This document shows, piece after piece, positions 33,921-42,291 of a stretch of 64,000 bases of DNA. This DNA is from Oscillospiraceae bacterium (GTDB taxonomy: Bacteria; Bacillota; Clostridia; Oscillospirales; Acutalibacteraceae). Made by a program: the position numbers and the translations under genes. The DNA is taken from assembly GCA_003538135.1 (NCBI GenBank), contig DPOR01000007.1, positions 1-64,000 of the forward strand, given 5' to 3'. How positions within the stretch are numbered: the stretch's first letter is position 1; every line of letters starts with the position of its first letter. Below the pieces are notes generated by a model. That model worked only from the letters and a program-made list of their open reading frames with translations. It did no database searches and was not told where the DNA came from.

Positions 33921-34994
33921 ATGCTTGAAAAACTTAAAAAGGTTGAAGAAAAGTTTGAATTTATAAGCGCGGAGCTCTGCAAAAGCGAGGTCGTCTCCGA
34001 TATGGAGCTGTACAAAAAATATATGCAGGAGCTCAAGCACTTATCACCCATAGTTGAAAAATACCGCGAGCACAAGGCGGCTCTGCAAAACGCAGAAGAA
34101 GCAAAAGCTCTGCTCGACGAGAGCGGCGCCGACGCCGAATTAAAGGAGCTTGCACGCACGGAGCTTGAAGAAGCAAAGGAGAATATCGAGCGCACCCGGC
34201 AGGAGCTTAAAGTCATGCTTCTCCCGCGCGACCCGAACGACGACCGCAACGTCATAGTCGAGATACGCGGCGGCGCGGGCGGCGAGGAGGCTGCACTTTT
34301 TGCGGGCGTGCTGTTCAGAATGTACTCGATGTACGGCGACACAAAGGGCTTCAAAACCGAAGTCCTCAGCGCTAACGCCACCGAGCTCGGCGGCTACAAA
34401 GAAATAAGCTTCATGATAAGCGGCGAGGGCGCATATTCGCGCCTGAAATTCGAGAGCGGAGTTCACCGCGTCCAGCGCGTGCCCGAGACCGAGAACATGG
34501 GACGCATCCATACATCGACAGTAACCGTCGCCGTCCTGCCCGAGGCGCAGGAGGTCGATGTTGAAATAAATCCGTCCGACCTGCAGATAGACACTTTTCG
34601 CTCGAGCGGCGCAGGCGGTCAGCACGTCAACAAGACGGAATCCGCCATTCGCATAACTCATATCCCGACCGGCACCGTCGTTGAGTGCCAGGACGAGAGA
34701 AGCCAATACAAAAACAAGGACAGGGCGATGAAGATACTGCGCTCGAGGATACTCGAAGCGGAGCGCAGAAAGCAGAGCGAGGCCATAGCGGGCGAGCGCC
34801 GCGCACAGGTTGGCACGGGCGACCGAAGCGAGCGTATCAGGACATACAACTACCCGCAGGGGCGCGTCACCGATCACCGCATCGGGCTGACGCTCTACCG
34901 CCTTGAGGCGATACTCAACGGCGATTTGGATGAGCTGATAGATGCGCTCATTACGGCGGACACCGCCGAGCGCCTCAAATCGACCGACGACTAA
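33921..34994 (+). CDS. prfA: peptide chain release factor 1
   Basis: 357 aa from MLEKLKK; the reading frame extends upstream to a TTG within the Shine-Dalgarno GGAGG, which is not a real start. It reads UAA and UAG stop codons and frees the peptide. The catalytic GGQ motif is in SSGAGGQHVNKTESA (near 225-239), and the codon-recognition PxT-like motif is in VPETENMGRIHTSTV (near 182-196). The usual partner prmC is not next to it. Followed 17 bp later by sua5. Confidence 0.97.
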   Translation: MLEKLKKVEEKFEFISAELCKSEVVSDMELYKKYMQELKHLSPIVEKYREHKAALQNAEEAKALLDESGADAELKELARTELEEAKENIERTRQELKVMLLPRDPNDDRNVIVEIRGGAGGEEAALFAGVLFRMYSMYGDTKGFKTEVLSANATELGGYKEISFMISGEGAYSRLKFESGVHRVQRVPETENMGRIHTSTVTVAVLPEAQEVDVEINPSDLQIDTFRSSGAGGQHVNKTESAIRITHIPTGTVVECQDERSQYKNKDRAMKILRSRILEAERRKQSEAIAGERRAQVGTGDRSERIRTYNYPQGRVTDHRIGLTLYRLEAILNGDLDELIDALITADTAERLKSTDD

Positions 34995-35011
34995 ACGAAA
35001 GAAGAATCTCA

Positions 35012-36034
35012 ATGATAACAAAGCTGATAACCGAAAAAGACGGCGAGCAGGGTCTTGACGAGGCAGCGCGTCTGCTCAAAGCGGGCGAGCTTGTCGCCAT
35101 ACCCACGGAGACTGTCTACGGTCTTGCGGCGAACGCGCTCGACGGAAACGCCGTTAAAAATATTTTTGCCGCCAAGGGTCGCCCGCAGGACAATCCGCTG
35201 ATAGTGCATATTGCAGAGACGGATGACATACTGAGGCTCGTCAAAAATTTCGATGAGCGCGCCCGCGCGCTCGCCGAGGCATATTGGCCCGGGCCTCTGA
35301 CGATGATACTGCCTAAGAGCGATATTATCCCCGACGAGGTCTGCGCCGGGCTTGATACGGTGGCGGTAAGAATGCCGTCGCACCCTATAGCGCACGAGAT
35401 AATCAAAAAATGCGGCTTCCCGCTTGCGGCGCCGAGCGCCAACACATCGGGCAAGCCGAGCCCCACCACCGCCGCGCACGTTATGAACGACATGGACGGA
35501 AAAATAGCCGCGGTAGTCGACGGCGGCAGCTGCTCCGTGGGCGTGGAATCGACTGTCGTCACCCTTGCCTGCCCTGTTCCGCGCGTCCTGCGCCCGGGCG
35601 GGATAACTCCCGACCAGCTCCGCTCGGTGCTCGGCGAGGTCGAGATAGATAAGGCCGTTTTCAAGGCGCTTGAGAACGGCGAAAAGGTTCTCTCGCCCGG
35701 TATGAAATATAAGCATTATTCGCCCAACGCCCATGTGGTGATAGTCAAGGGTGATTTCGATAAGTTTGCGTCGCTCGTCGCAGAGCCGCGCAGCGAGAAA
35801 ACCTGCGCCGTCTGCTTTGACGGCGAGGAGGACAAAATCTCCGTCCCCGCATATCCCTACGGTCACGCGGACAGCCCCGAGGAGCAGGCGCGTGAGCTGT
35901 TCGATGTGCTGAGGCATGTTGACGATGAAAAAATGGAGCTTGCATTCGTCCGTTTCCCGTCGCTCGACGGCGTGGGAATGGCTGTCTATAACCGCCTGCT
36001 CAGAGCGGCGGGCTTTGAGGTGATCGAGCTGTGA
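35012..36034 (+). CDS. L-threonylcarbamoyladenylate synthase, Sua5 type
   Basis: 340 aa. The YrdC-like domain (about 10-200) has the ligand loop PTETVYGLAANA, KGRPQDNPLIVH and SANTSGKPSPT. The C-terminal Sua5 domain (about 235-340) follows after ALKPGMKYKHYSP-like residues (LSPGMKYKHYSPNAH). It makes threonylcarbamoyl-AMP from threonine, bicarbonate and ATP for the t6A37 modification of tRNAs reading ANN codons. Its stop overlaps the coaE GTG. Part of the prfA operon as in many Firmicutes. Confidence 0.95.
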   Translation: MITKLITEKDGEQGLDEAARLLKAGELVAIPTETVYGLAANALDGNAVKNIFAAKGRPQDNPLIVHIAETDDILRLVKNFDERARALAEAYWPGPLTMILPKSDIIPDEVCAGLDTVAVRMPSHPIAHEIIKKCGFPLAAPSANTSGKPSPTTAAHVMNDMDGKIAAVVDGGSCSVGVESTVVTLACPVPRVLRPGGITPDQLRSVLGEVEIDKAVFKALENGEKVLSPGMKYKHYSPNAHVVIVKGDFDKFASLVAEPRSEKTCAVCFDGEEDKISVPAYPYGHADSPEEQARELFDVLRHVDDEKMELAFVRFPSLDGVGMAVYNRLLRAAGFEVIEL

Positions 36035-36639
36035 GCATTTTTGTTGCCGGACTTACGGGTCAAACAGGTTCGGGAAAAAGCACCGTTGCCGATATCTTCC
36101 GCGCGCACGGAGTCTGCGTCATCGACTGCGACAGGCTCTCGCGCGAGACTGTCGAGCCGGGTTCGCCCGTGCTCGCCGATATCGCACGCCTTTTCGGCGA
36201 GGATTTGATACTCCCCGACGGCACGCTTGACCGCCGCGGACTTGCAGGGCGAGCCTTTGCGAGCGCTGAAAAGACGGAGCTGCTAAACTCCGTGACCCAT
36301 CCTGCGATAACCGCGCTTGCGCGAAAACGTGTAGCCGAGGCGGAGAAAAACGGGTACGAAATAGCCCTGCTTGATGCGCCCGTGCTCTTTTCGAGCGAGC
36401 TTCTCGGCGATTGCCGCGCCGTCATATGCGTCTGTGCACCGAGAGATCAGCGCATGGCAAGGCTGCTGAGCCGCGACGGAATCGATTTAGCCGAAATAGA
36501 AAGAAGAATGTCAGCTCAGCCCGATGAGAAATATTACAGGGACAATTCAGATATAATAATAGAGAATCCCGACGGCTGCGACCCGACGGAGCAGTGCGTA
36601 AGAGCGCTGGAAATCCTGAAAAGCGGGGGCGGAAAATGA
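36031..36639 (+). CDS. coaE: dephospho-CoA kinase
   Basis: 202 aa. P-loop GQTGSGKST (9-17), the substrate-binding DCDRLSRE (34-41), the lid region and the conserved LLDAPVLF (near 111-118) place it as CoaE, which phosphorylates the ribose 3'-OH of dephospho-CoA, the last step of coenzyme A synthesis. The start is GTG overlapping the sua5 stop by four bases; the end overlaps the next ATG the same way. Confidence 0.96.
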   Translation: MSIFVAGLTGQTGSGKSTVADIFRAHGVCVIDCDRLSRETVEPGSPVLADIARLFGEDLILPDGTLDRRGLAGRAFASAEKTELLNSVTHPAITALARKRVAEAEKNGYEIALLDAPVLFSSELLGDCRAVICVCAPRDQRMARLLSRDGIDLAEIERRMSAQPDEKYYRDNSDIIIENPDGCDPTEQCVRALEILKSGGGK

Positions 36640-37202
36640 AAAAACGGGCGGGATATAAGCTTATAGCCCTGCTGCTGTGCTTCGTGGCGGCGGTGTGCTT
36701 TATAACCGCGGCGCTTGCGGTCGGCGGAATAAGATACGCTTATCCCGTTAAATATGAGGCTTGGGTCGAAAAATACGCGGCGCAGTACGGAGTCCCGAAA
36801 ACGCTTTTGCTCGCGGTCATAAAGACAGAGAGCTCGTTTAATCCAAAAGCCGAATCCTCGGCGGGCGCGCTGGGACTGACACAGATAACGCCCGAAACCT
36901 TTCACTGGCTACAGACAAAGACGGGTGAAGCCCTGAGTGACAACGCGCTCTGCGACCCGGAGACCTCGATAAGATACGGCGCGCTTTTCCTCGGGCTGCT
37001 GCTCGACGAGTTCAAGGCGGAGGAGACCGCCGTTGCCGCATATCACGCCGGGCGCGGCAGGGTCAACTCATGGCTCAAGGACAAAAATATATCACCCGAC
37101 GGCGTGAATCTTCGGGATATCCCGATACCCGAAACAGCTCACTATGTGCGCAAGGTAATGCGCGCCGTGAATATATATAATTCTTTTTACAAATCAAGAT
37201 AG
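36636..37202 (+). CDS. membrane-anchored lytic transglycosylase (SLT/MltC-like)
   Basis: 188 aa from the ATG overlapping the coaE stop. One N-terminal hydrophobic anchor (5-30) is followed by a goose-type lysozyme/SLT domain: AVIKTESSFNPKAESSAGALGLTQITPETF (64-93). Catalytic Glu is in KTESS, and AYHAGRGRVNSWL provides the AYN-like motif (here AYH). It cleaves peptidoglycan glycan chains to form 1,6-anhydromuramyl ends, outside the membrane. The position after coaE is common in Clostridia. Confidence 0.93.
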   Translation: MKKRAGYKLIALLLCFVAAVCFITAALAVGGIRYAYPVKYEAWVEKYAAQYGVPKTLLLAVIKTESSFNPKAESSAGALGLTQITPETFHWLQTKTGEALSDNALCDPETSIRYGALFLGLLLDEFKAEETAVAAYHAGRGRVNSWLKDKNISPDGVNLRDIPIPETAHYVRKVMRAVNIYNSFYKSR

Positions 37203-37214
37203 GAGGAATATAAA

Positions 37215-38621
37215 ATGAAGGACGAAAAAAATCCGGCGCAGGAGCTCAAGGAAAAGCTGTTTGCTCAGCCCAAGCACGCCGCGCTGAGAATGAGCGATGA
37301 GGAAATTGCCTCGGCGTTTGAGTGGTGCGAGGGCTACAAAAGCTTCCTCGACGAGAACAGGACCGAGCGCGAGATAACCGCGTTTTCGCAGAAGCTTGCC
37401 GAGTCGCGCGGCTTCGAGAAGTTCGATTCGTCGAAAAAATATTCGGCGGGCGACAAGGTCTGGTTCAATGTCAAGGAGAAGGCGATTATACTCGCCGTTT
37501 TCGGCACGCGTCCGCTGAGCGACGGCGTTAAAATCGCGGCGGCGCACATCGATTCTCCCCGCCTCGATGTCAAGCCCAATCCCCTGTATGAGGACTGCGA
37601 AATAGCGCTCTTAAAGACGCACTATTACGGCGGCATAAAGAAATATCAGTGGCCGACCGTTCCGCTTTCGCTCCACGGCGTTATTGTCAAGGCGGACGGC
37701 GAGAAGCTGACGGTATCAATCGGCGACAGAGACGGCGAGCCGCAGTTCGTCATAACCGACCTGCTCCCGCATCTTGACAGCACCATGGGCGAGCGCAAGG
37801 CCTCCCAGGTCATAAAGGGCGAGGAACTCAACATTCTCGTCGGCAGCCTGCCCTTCAGAAGCGATGAGGGCAGCGACCTCGTGAAGCTCAATATCATGAA
37901 GCTTCTCAACGAAAAATACGGAATCACGGAATCCGATTTTCTCTCCGCGGAGCTTGAGCTCGTGCCCGCGGCGAGAGTCTCGGATATCGGCTTTGACCGC
38001 AGCCTTATCGGCGGCTACGGCCACGACGACAGGGTCTGCGCTTATCCCGCGCTCATGGCGGCTCTCGACTGCCCGACCCCGAGCTACACGACCGTCACCG
38101 TGCTGACCGACAAGGAGGAGATAGGCTCCGTCGGCAATACAGGCCTTTCCTCCGCATATCTTCAGTTCTTTGTTGAGGATCTCGCAAAGACTCAGGGACT
38201 CGAGGGCAGAGATGTTCTCAGAGCTTCCGAGTGCCTCTCGGCAGATGTCAATGCGGGAGTCGATCCCACATTCCAGTCCGTCCACGACAAGCTCAACGCC
38301 TCGTTCGTAAACAGGGGAATCGTTGTCACAAAGTATACCGGCGCGCGCGGCAAGTCCGACACCTCGGATGCCAACGCCGAATTTGTCGGCAAGCTCAGAA
38401 AGCTCTTTGACGAGAATGATATCGTCTGGCAGATAGGCGAGCTCGGCAAGGTCGACGAGGGCGGCGGCGGAACGGTTGCCAAGTATGTCGCACATCTCGG
38501 CGTAGACGTTGTCGATGTCGGCGTGCCCGTGCTCTCCATGCACGCGCCGTTCGAGCAGATAGCGAAGCTCGACATCTATATGGCTTACAAGGCATTCTGC
38601 GCATTCTACAACCAGAAATAA
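37215..38621 (+). CDS. M18 family aminopeptidase
   Basis: 468 aa. Zinc-ligand blocks of the M18 (aspartyl/aminopeptidase I) family are present: AAAHIDSPRLDVKPNPLYE (His), GYGHDDRVCAYPAL (Asp), LTDKEEIGS (Glu pair, catalytic base and ligand), SADVNAGVDPTF (Asp) and VLSMHAPFEQ (His). It removes N-terminal residues from peptides in the cytoplasm, probably as a dodecamer by homology. Last gene of the DUF951-prfA run, with AGGAGG 12 bp after the transglycosylase stop. Confidence 0.95.
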   Translation: MKDEKNPAQELKEKLFAQPKHAALRMSDEEIASAFEWCEGYKSFLDENRTEREITAFSQKLAESRGFEKFDSSKKYSAGDKVWFNVKEKAIILAVFGTRPLSDGVKIAAAHIDSPRLDVKPNPLYEDCEIALLKTHYYGGIKKYQWPTVPLSLHGVIVKADGEKLTVSIGDRDGEPQFVITDLLPHLDSTMGERKASQVIKGEELNILVGSLPFRSDEGSDLVKLNIMKLLNEKYGITESDFLSAELELVPAARVSDIGFDRSLIGGYGHDDRVCAYPALMAALDCPTPSYTTVTVLTDKEEIGSVGNTGLSSAYLQFFVEDLAKTQGLEGRDVLRASECLSADVNAGVDPTFQSVHDKLNASFVNRGIVVTKYTGARGKSDTSDANAEFVGKLRKLFDENDIVWQIGELGKVDEGGGGTVAKYVAHLGVDVVDVGVPVLSMHAPFEQIAKLDIYMAYKAFCAFYNQK

Positions 38622-38655
38622 GAAAATCTCCCCTGTCCTTTGCGGACGGGGGAGA
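38620..38655 (-). terminator. terminator of the XRE regulator gene
   Basis: A 12-bp stem (38627-38638 with 38644-38655, one G-U pair). TTTTCTTATTT follows on the minus strand; the plus side has no T run, so the M18 gene may use it only weakly. Confidence 0.7.
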
Positions 38656-38661
38656 AGTGCT

Positions 38662-38886
38662 TTATCTGCTTTTTGGGTACGGTGCAAACTCGTCGGTTCT
38701 GCCGAGGAGCCAGTCAACGCTCGTGTGAAATATATCGGCTATTTTGCAGAGGGTCTCCGGTGTCATGGAGTTGATGCCGTTTTCGTATGCGGCGTAAGTC
38801 CGTCGGTTTATATACAGCATATCGGCTATTTGCTGCTGGGTCAGATCGTTGTCCTCGCGAAGATTTCGTATTCTCGGGTACTTCAA
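38662..38886 (-). CDS. XRE-family helix-turn-helix regulator
   Basis: 74 aa, a single Cro/C1-type domain: LREDNDLTQQQIADMLYINRRTYAAYENG holds helices 1-4, and LCKIADIFHTSVDWLLGRTDE the family's C-terminal end. No other domain, so it acts as a small dimeric DNA-binding protein. Its upstream region carries a 17-bp inverted repeat (38913-38954) that overlaps outward-facing promoter boxes and is the likely target. Not linked to a toxin gene that can be recognised. Confidence 0.92.
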   Translation of the reverse strand: MKYPRIRNLREDNDLTQQQIADMLYINRRTYAAYENGINSMTPETLCKIADIFHTSVDWLLGRTDEFAPYPKSR

Positions 38887-38904
38887 TTAAACCACCTCAA
38901 ACTG

Positions 38905-38958
38905 ATTATAAATGCCATAATTTCTGCCATTGACTTTTGGCAGGATTTATGGCATAAT
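38905..38958. promoter_or_regulatory. operator with divergent promoters at the XRE regulator
   Basis: Inverted repeat: TGCCATAATTTCTGCCA (38913-38929) and its complement with two mismatches (38938-38954), 8 bp apart; each arm holds TGCCA twice. Rightward promoter: TTGACT (38930-38935) in the centre, 17-bp spacer, CATAAT (38953-38958). Leftward: TATAAT (38905-38910, minus) with a weak -35. A regulator bound here would cover both. Confidence 0.7.
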
Positions 38959-39103
38959 GTAATTGATATAAAAATATATTAGGTCGCAAATGCGCTTAAA
39001 CTTTCGCAATACGGGCATTAACGGGCGCTGAAAGTATTACAGATTATACCCGCAAATATTCTGTATATGAGATAAGCAACGAAAAAAGCAACCGGCAGCC
39101 GAA

Positions 39104-39140
39104 AAAAACATTTCACTGTACAATAAAATGTCCAGTGAAA
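39104..39140 (-). terminator. leftward intrinsic terminator
   Basis: A 12-bp stem with one mismatch (39111-39122 with 39129-39140); on the minus strand it runs into TGTTTTTTT. It would end a leftward transcript from within or beyond the non-coding interval. Confidence 0.7.
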
Positions 39141-39149
39141 AATTATAGG

Positions 39150-39178
39150 TTGACAAATTGAAATATATCGGCTATTAT
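39150..39178 (+). promoter_or_regulatory. consensus promoter with no downstream gene
   Basis: TTGACA (39150-39155), 17-bp spacer, TATTAT (39173-39178), as good as the 5S promoter in this window. The next plus-strand gene is many kilobases away. Confidence 0.75.
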
Positions 39179-39184
39179 TTAACT

Positions 39185-39405
39185 GCAAACGAAAAAGCCC
39201 AGATAAAGACGACAACCACAAAACTCCTATATATAACACGAAGCGGCGGCAGAATAAACTCTGTCGCCGCTTCGTGTTGAAAGCCGGTGCCGTTGCATGA
39301 AAAAATTCTATGAGTAGAGCAGTGCTGTGTGTGCTTGATGAATTGAATTTGTGGAGCAAATAATAAACTCCTGCCGCAAATGTTAACAGTGGGCAGGAGT
39401 TTTTG
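39185..39405 (+). ncRNA. putative small RNA of about 220 nt
   Basis: Bounded by the promoter at 39150-39178 and the terminator stem AAACTCCTGCC (39365-39375) with 39392-39402 plus T run. Inside is a 19-bp stem (39235-39253 with 39260-39278, loop of 6). No ORF above seven codons with a ribosome-binding site is present. The class is not recognised; the existence of the RNA is inferred from these signals only. Confidence 0.5.
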
Positions 39406-39439
39406 TCATTTGGATAATGTTTTAAAGTAAGCTCTGCGC

Positions 39440-40198
39440 TTACCGTTTTATTCCGAGTATCTTTTTCATATCGCGCATATGCGGCGCAAAGTCGATATTT
39501 TTTATCAGATGCGCGTCCGCGCCCATGTTGAAGCACGAGCCCGTTTCTCTGCCGATATTCCACATTCTGCGGCTGAACTCCGGGTCTCCGTAGATGTTGC
39601 CGATATTGAGCTCCCATGCGACCTCGTGCTCTTTTGCAAGAGCCATGATGTCGCCCAGCTCGTTGTCGGTTATTGCCCTGCTCGCAAGCGTTTTGTCCTC
39701 AAGAGCGCGGACATAGCCGGCGGTCAGCGGATGAGCTATGCAGTCGGCCTTGCCGCTTATTATGAGCGAGGCGACGTTCTCAAGCGCGTGCCGAGCATAG
39801 CCACGGGGAGTCCTTTCTTTCGCCTGCTCCCAAAAATCAAGGTGATAGTGATTGCAGGAATAGAGCCTGTAATCAATAGCATTTCTGAAGGCATCGCCCT
39901 CAAGGGTTTTGCCTATGCCGTAGCCCGAGAGCTCCATACCGTAGAGCACCTTGCACGGCTCGCCGATTTTTTTGCCCTGCTCCCTGAGTGTCTCCAGTCT
40001 GCGCAGAGCTTCTGCGTCGTCGATATCATCGTTGTAGTGGTCGGTCAGGGCTATTGTTCTGTAGCCTATGCGCGCAGCCTCGGCGAAAATATTTTCCACG
40101 GTCATCTCCGGCTTTGCGCAGCGCGAAAAAGCGGTGTGTATATGCAGATTGTCGCGGGCGAGCTCGTCGAGGTCAAAACACGGTGCGTGGATATACAT
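39440..40198 (-). CDS. PHP-domain metal-dependent phosphoesterase
   Basis: 252 aa. PHP motifs: NLHIHTAFS (H-x-H, 17-25), ALTDHYNDD (Asp-His), YGMELSGYG (Glu), CNHYHLDF (His), CIAHPLTAG (His) and MGADAHLIKNIDF (Asp-x-His). Such domains hydrolyse phosphoesters with three metal ions; relatives include HisK histidinol phosphatase and RNase AM-like nucleases. The substrate is undetermined. GGAGGGA in the end of the upstream gene supports the ATG. Last gene of the proBA run; a hairpin terminator lies 38 bases past its stop. Confidence 0.88.
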   Translation of the reverse strand: MYIHAPCFDLDELARDNLHIHTAFSRCAKPEMTVENIFAEAARIGYRTIALTDHYNDDIDDAEALRRLETLREQGKKIGEPCKVLYGMELSGYGIGKTLEGDAFRNAIDYRLYSCNHYHLDFWEQAKERTPRGYARHALENVASLIISGKADCIAHPLTAGYVRALEDKTLASRAITDNELGDIMALAKEHEVAWELNIGNIYGDPEFSRRMWNIGRETGSCFNMGADAHLIKNIDFAPHMRDMKKILGIKR

Positions 40199-40206
40199 AA
40201 TATATA

Positions 40207-41007
40207 TTATCCCTCCGTCGCGCTCTCGCTCTCGGTCTCGGAGGGAGCCTCCGAGGAAGTCTCCGCCTGAGTCTCCTCGGGGAAAGTTGTCTCGGGTGCG
40301 GTAGTCTTGGGCGCGGTAGTCGAAGCCGTCTCGGGCGCGTCGGTATTCTGCATGGCGCTGATAAAATATCCGTCATCGCTGACACGCAGAGTCACCTTGA
40401 GATATTTGCTCGGCGCGGGCTCGACATAGTTGCCCCTGGCATCCTGCTCCCAGCCGTCGCCGCTTATGCAGGCGACTGTCAGGATTATCGAATCGCCCTT
40501 TTTCTGCTGCGACAAAACGCGCGGAATAAAGGTCGGCATAACACCTGTAAGCGGGACGATATAGGCCTGCTTCGCCTCATCGTAGGTGAAGGTATAGGTT
40601 CCGCCGTCAACCGTGCAGTGGACGGGCTTGACATCCGTGCCGAAGAGCTTTGCGAACTGCTTTTCGACATCCTTCTGCGGAACTATAACACCGGAGACGT
40701 CGCCCTCGGCATACTCGAACTGATCTATATCGATGTTGCTCTTCATCAGCGACCAGATAGACGCGTCTATCAGCTGGCTCATCTTCGCGCCGCTGACATC
40801 GTCAAACGGGTCGGGGTCGTTCATTATAACGGGTGCAAGAAACTGCTCGTATTTCTCGAACTTGTCGCTGTTGTCCGTAAGGCTGCCTATCCCGCGCACG
40901 GCGAAAACAATTACCGTAACAAGGCCTATAACGGCGAGGATAACTGTCACTATGCCGAGCGGAAACGCCCATTTTTTCTTTTCTTTTGCAGCTGTGTTGG
41001 TGCTCAT
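40207..41007 (-). CDS. membrane-anchored protein of unknown function in the proBA operon
   Basis: 266 aa from the ATG with GGAGG ten bases upstream. A Lys-rich start, one membrane helix (about 15-38) and an outside domain (45-220) follow. The domain includes a conserved-looking stretch SGVIVPQKDVEKQFAKLFG, then HCTVDGGTYTFTYDEAKQAYIVPL. The C-terminal 45 residues are Thr/Glu/Ser/Pro only and likely disordered. Only 16 bp separate it from proA. The family was not recognised. It is common for Clostridia to carry such a small anchored protein after metabolic genes, so a link with proline is not certain. Confidence 0.8.
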   Translation of the reverse strand: MSTNTAAKEKKKWAFPLGIVTVILAVIGLVTVIVFAVRGIGSLTDNSDKFEKYEQFLAPVIMNDPDPFDDVSGAKMSQLIDASIWSLMKSNIDIDQFEYAEGDVSGVIVPQKDVEKQFAKLFGTDVKPVHCTVDGGTYTFTYDEAKQAYIVPLTGVMPTFIPRVLSQQKKGDSIILTVACISGDGWEQDARGNYVEPAPSKYLKVTLRVSDDGYFISAMQNTDAPETASTTAPKTTAPETTFPEETQAETSSEAPSETESESATEG

Positions 41008-41023
41008 GGATTTAATTCCTCCT

Positions 41024-42274
41024 TCAGCGTATCTGACCCGAGCCGTAGACAATATATTTTTCGCTCGTCAGATTATTCAGTCCCAGCGGCCCTCTCGCGT
41101 GGAGCTTCTGGGTGGATATGCCGATTTCCGCGCCGAAGCCGAACTCGCCGCCGTCGGTGAAGCGGGTCGACGCATTGACATAAACCACCGCCGAATCGAC
41201 TTCGTTTAAGAACTTCTGCGCATTGAGGTAGTCATCGGTGACAATGCTCTCGCTGTGCCCTGTGCTGTATTTTGCGATATGAGCTATCGCCTCATCGATA
41301 TTATCTACCGTTTTTATGCTTATTTTATAGTCGAGGTATTCTTTTCCCCATTCCTCTTCCGTTGCTGGCTTTGCAAAATCGAGGACGGAGCAAACTACCT
41401 CGTCGCCGAAAATCTCGACATTCTTCTCTTTGAGCCTGCCGGCCACGGCGACTATAGCCTCCTCGGCTGCCGCCTTGTGGATAAGCACGCTCTCGCAGGC
41501 GTTGCAGACGGACGGGCGCGAAATCTTGGCGTTGAAAACTATCTCCGCCGCCATATCTATATTGGCAAATTCGTCGATATATATGTGGCAGTTGCCGGAG
41601 CCGGTTTCAATAACCGGGACTGTCGAGTTCTCGACTACGCTTCTGATAAGTCCCGCTCCGCCGCGCGGAATGAGCACATCGACAAGACCGTTCATCTTCA
41701 TCAGCTCGTTCGCGCTCTCACGCGAGGTATCCTCGATAAGATTCACGGAGTCTGCGGGTATGCCCGCCTTCTCTATCGCAGAGCGCATGATATTTGCGAC
41801 TGCCTTGTTTGAGTTTATCGCCTCTTTGCCGCCGCGCAGTATGACCGCGTTGCCAGCCTTGAGACAGAGGGCCGCCGCATCCGAGGTGACGTTGGGTCTG
41901 GCCTCGTATATTATGCCGATAACGCCGAGCGGCACCGTAACTTTTTCTATTCTCAGCCCGTTGGGTCTTGTGGCGCCTGAGAGCACTCTGCCCAAGGGGT
42001 CGGGCATCGCCGCAACGTCGTCAACACCCTTTGCCATGCCCTCTATGCGCTCCGCCGAGAGGGTCAGGCGGTCGATCATCGACTCGGCCATGCCGTTTTC
42101 GCGCGCCGCCGCTATGTCGGCGCGGTTCGCCTCCAATATGCTCTGCGCATTTTCGCGCAGCGCGGCCGAAATAGCCTTTAACGCTTCTTCGCGCTTTGCT
42201 CCTCCGGCGCGGGCGAGCTCCCGCTGAGCCGTCTTTGCGCCTTGGGCTATTGATAAAACAGTTCCTGCGCCCAT
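41024..42274 (-). CDS. proA: gamma-glutamyl phosphate reductase
   Basis: 416 aa, an aldehyde-dehydrogenase-fold enzyme that reduces gamma-glutamyl phosphate with NADPH to glutamate semialdehyde. The family motifs VPLGVIGIIYEARPNVTSDAAALC, RGGKEAINSN, the catalytic Cys region SRPSVCNACESVLIH and the end block VNASTRFTDGGEFGFGAEIGIST are intact. Full length. AAGGAG lies nine bases before the ATG, 17 bp after proB. Confidence 0.97.
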   Translation of the reverse strand: MGAGTVLSIAQGAKTAQRELARAGGAKREEALKAISAALRENAQSILEANRADIAAARENGMAESMIDRLTLSAERIEGMAKGVDDVAAMPDPLGRVLSGATRPNGLRIEKVTVPLGVIGIIYEARPNVTSDAAALCLKAGNAVILRGGKEAINSNKAVANIMRSAIEKAGIPADSVNLIEDTSRESANELMKMNGLVDVLIPRGGAGLIRSVVENSTVPVIETGSGNCHIYIDEFANIDMAAEIVFNAKISRPSVCNACESVLIHKAAAEEAIVAVAGRLKEKNVEIFGDEVVCSVLDFAKPATEEEWGKEYLDYKISIKTVDNIDEAIAHIAKYSTGHSESIVTDDYLNAQKFLNEVDSAVVYVNASTRFTDGGEFGFGAEIGISTQKLHARGPLGLNNLTSEKYIVYGSGQIR

Positions 42275-42291
42275 TGTGTGCGCTCCTTCCG

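Larger units (their letters stand above)
38959..39439. other. structured non-coding interval
   Basis: No convincing gene. It contains, in order, a 13-codon frame (ATG at 38990) too short to trust, a minus-strand hairpin terminator (39104-39140), a consensus plus promoter (39150-39178), a 19-bp perfect hairpin (39235-39278) and a bidirectional terminator (39365-39405). A 199-codon minus-strand frame crosses it but has no ribosome-binding site or known domain. See the separate entries. Confidence 0.6.

Noticed and set aside
38662..38886. Toxin-antitoxin pair with the XRE protein as antitoxin
   Set aside because: No adjacent toxin gene could be recognised on either strand; the downstream gene is an ordinary M18 peptidase in the opposite direction.
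39018..39617. 199-codon minus-strand reading frame
   Set aside because: Its upstream part is a shadow of the PHP gene in another frame, there is no ribosome-binding site or known domain, and it crosses the promoter and hairpins of the non-coding interval.
41007..41052. Longer start for the membrane protein in the proBA operon
   Set aside because: The extension lies inside proA and before the GGAGG site; the ATG at 41007 fits that site.
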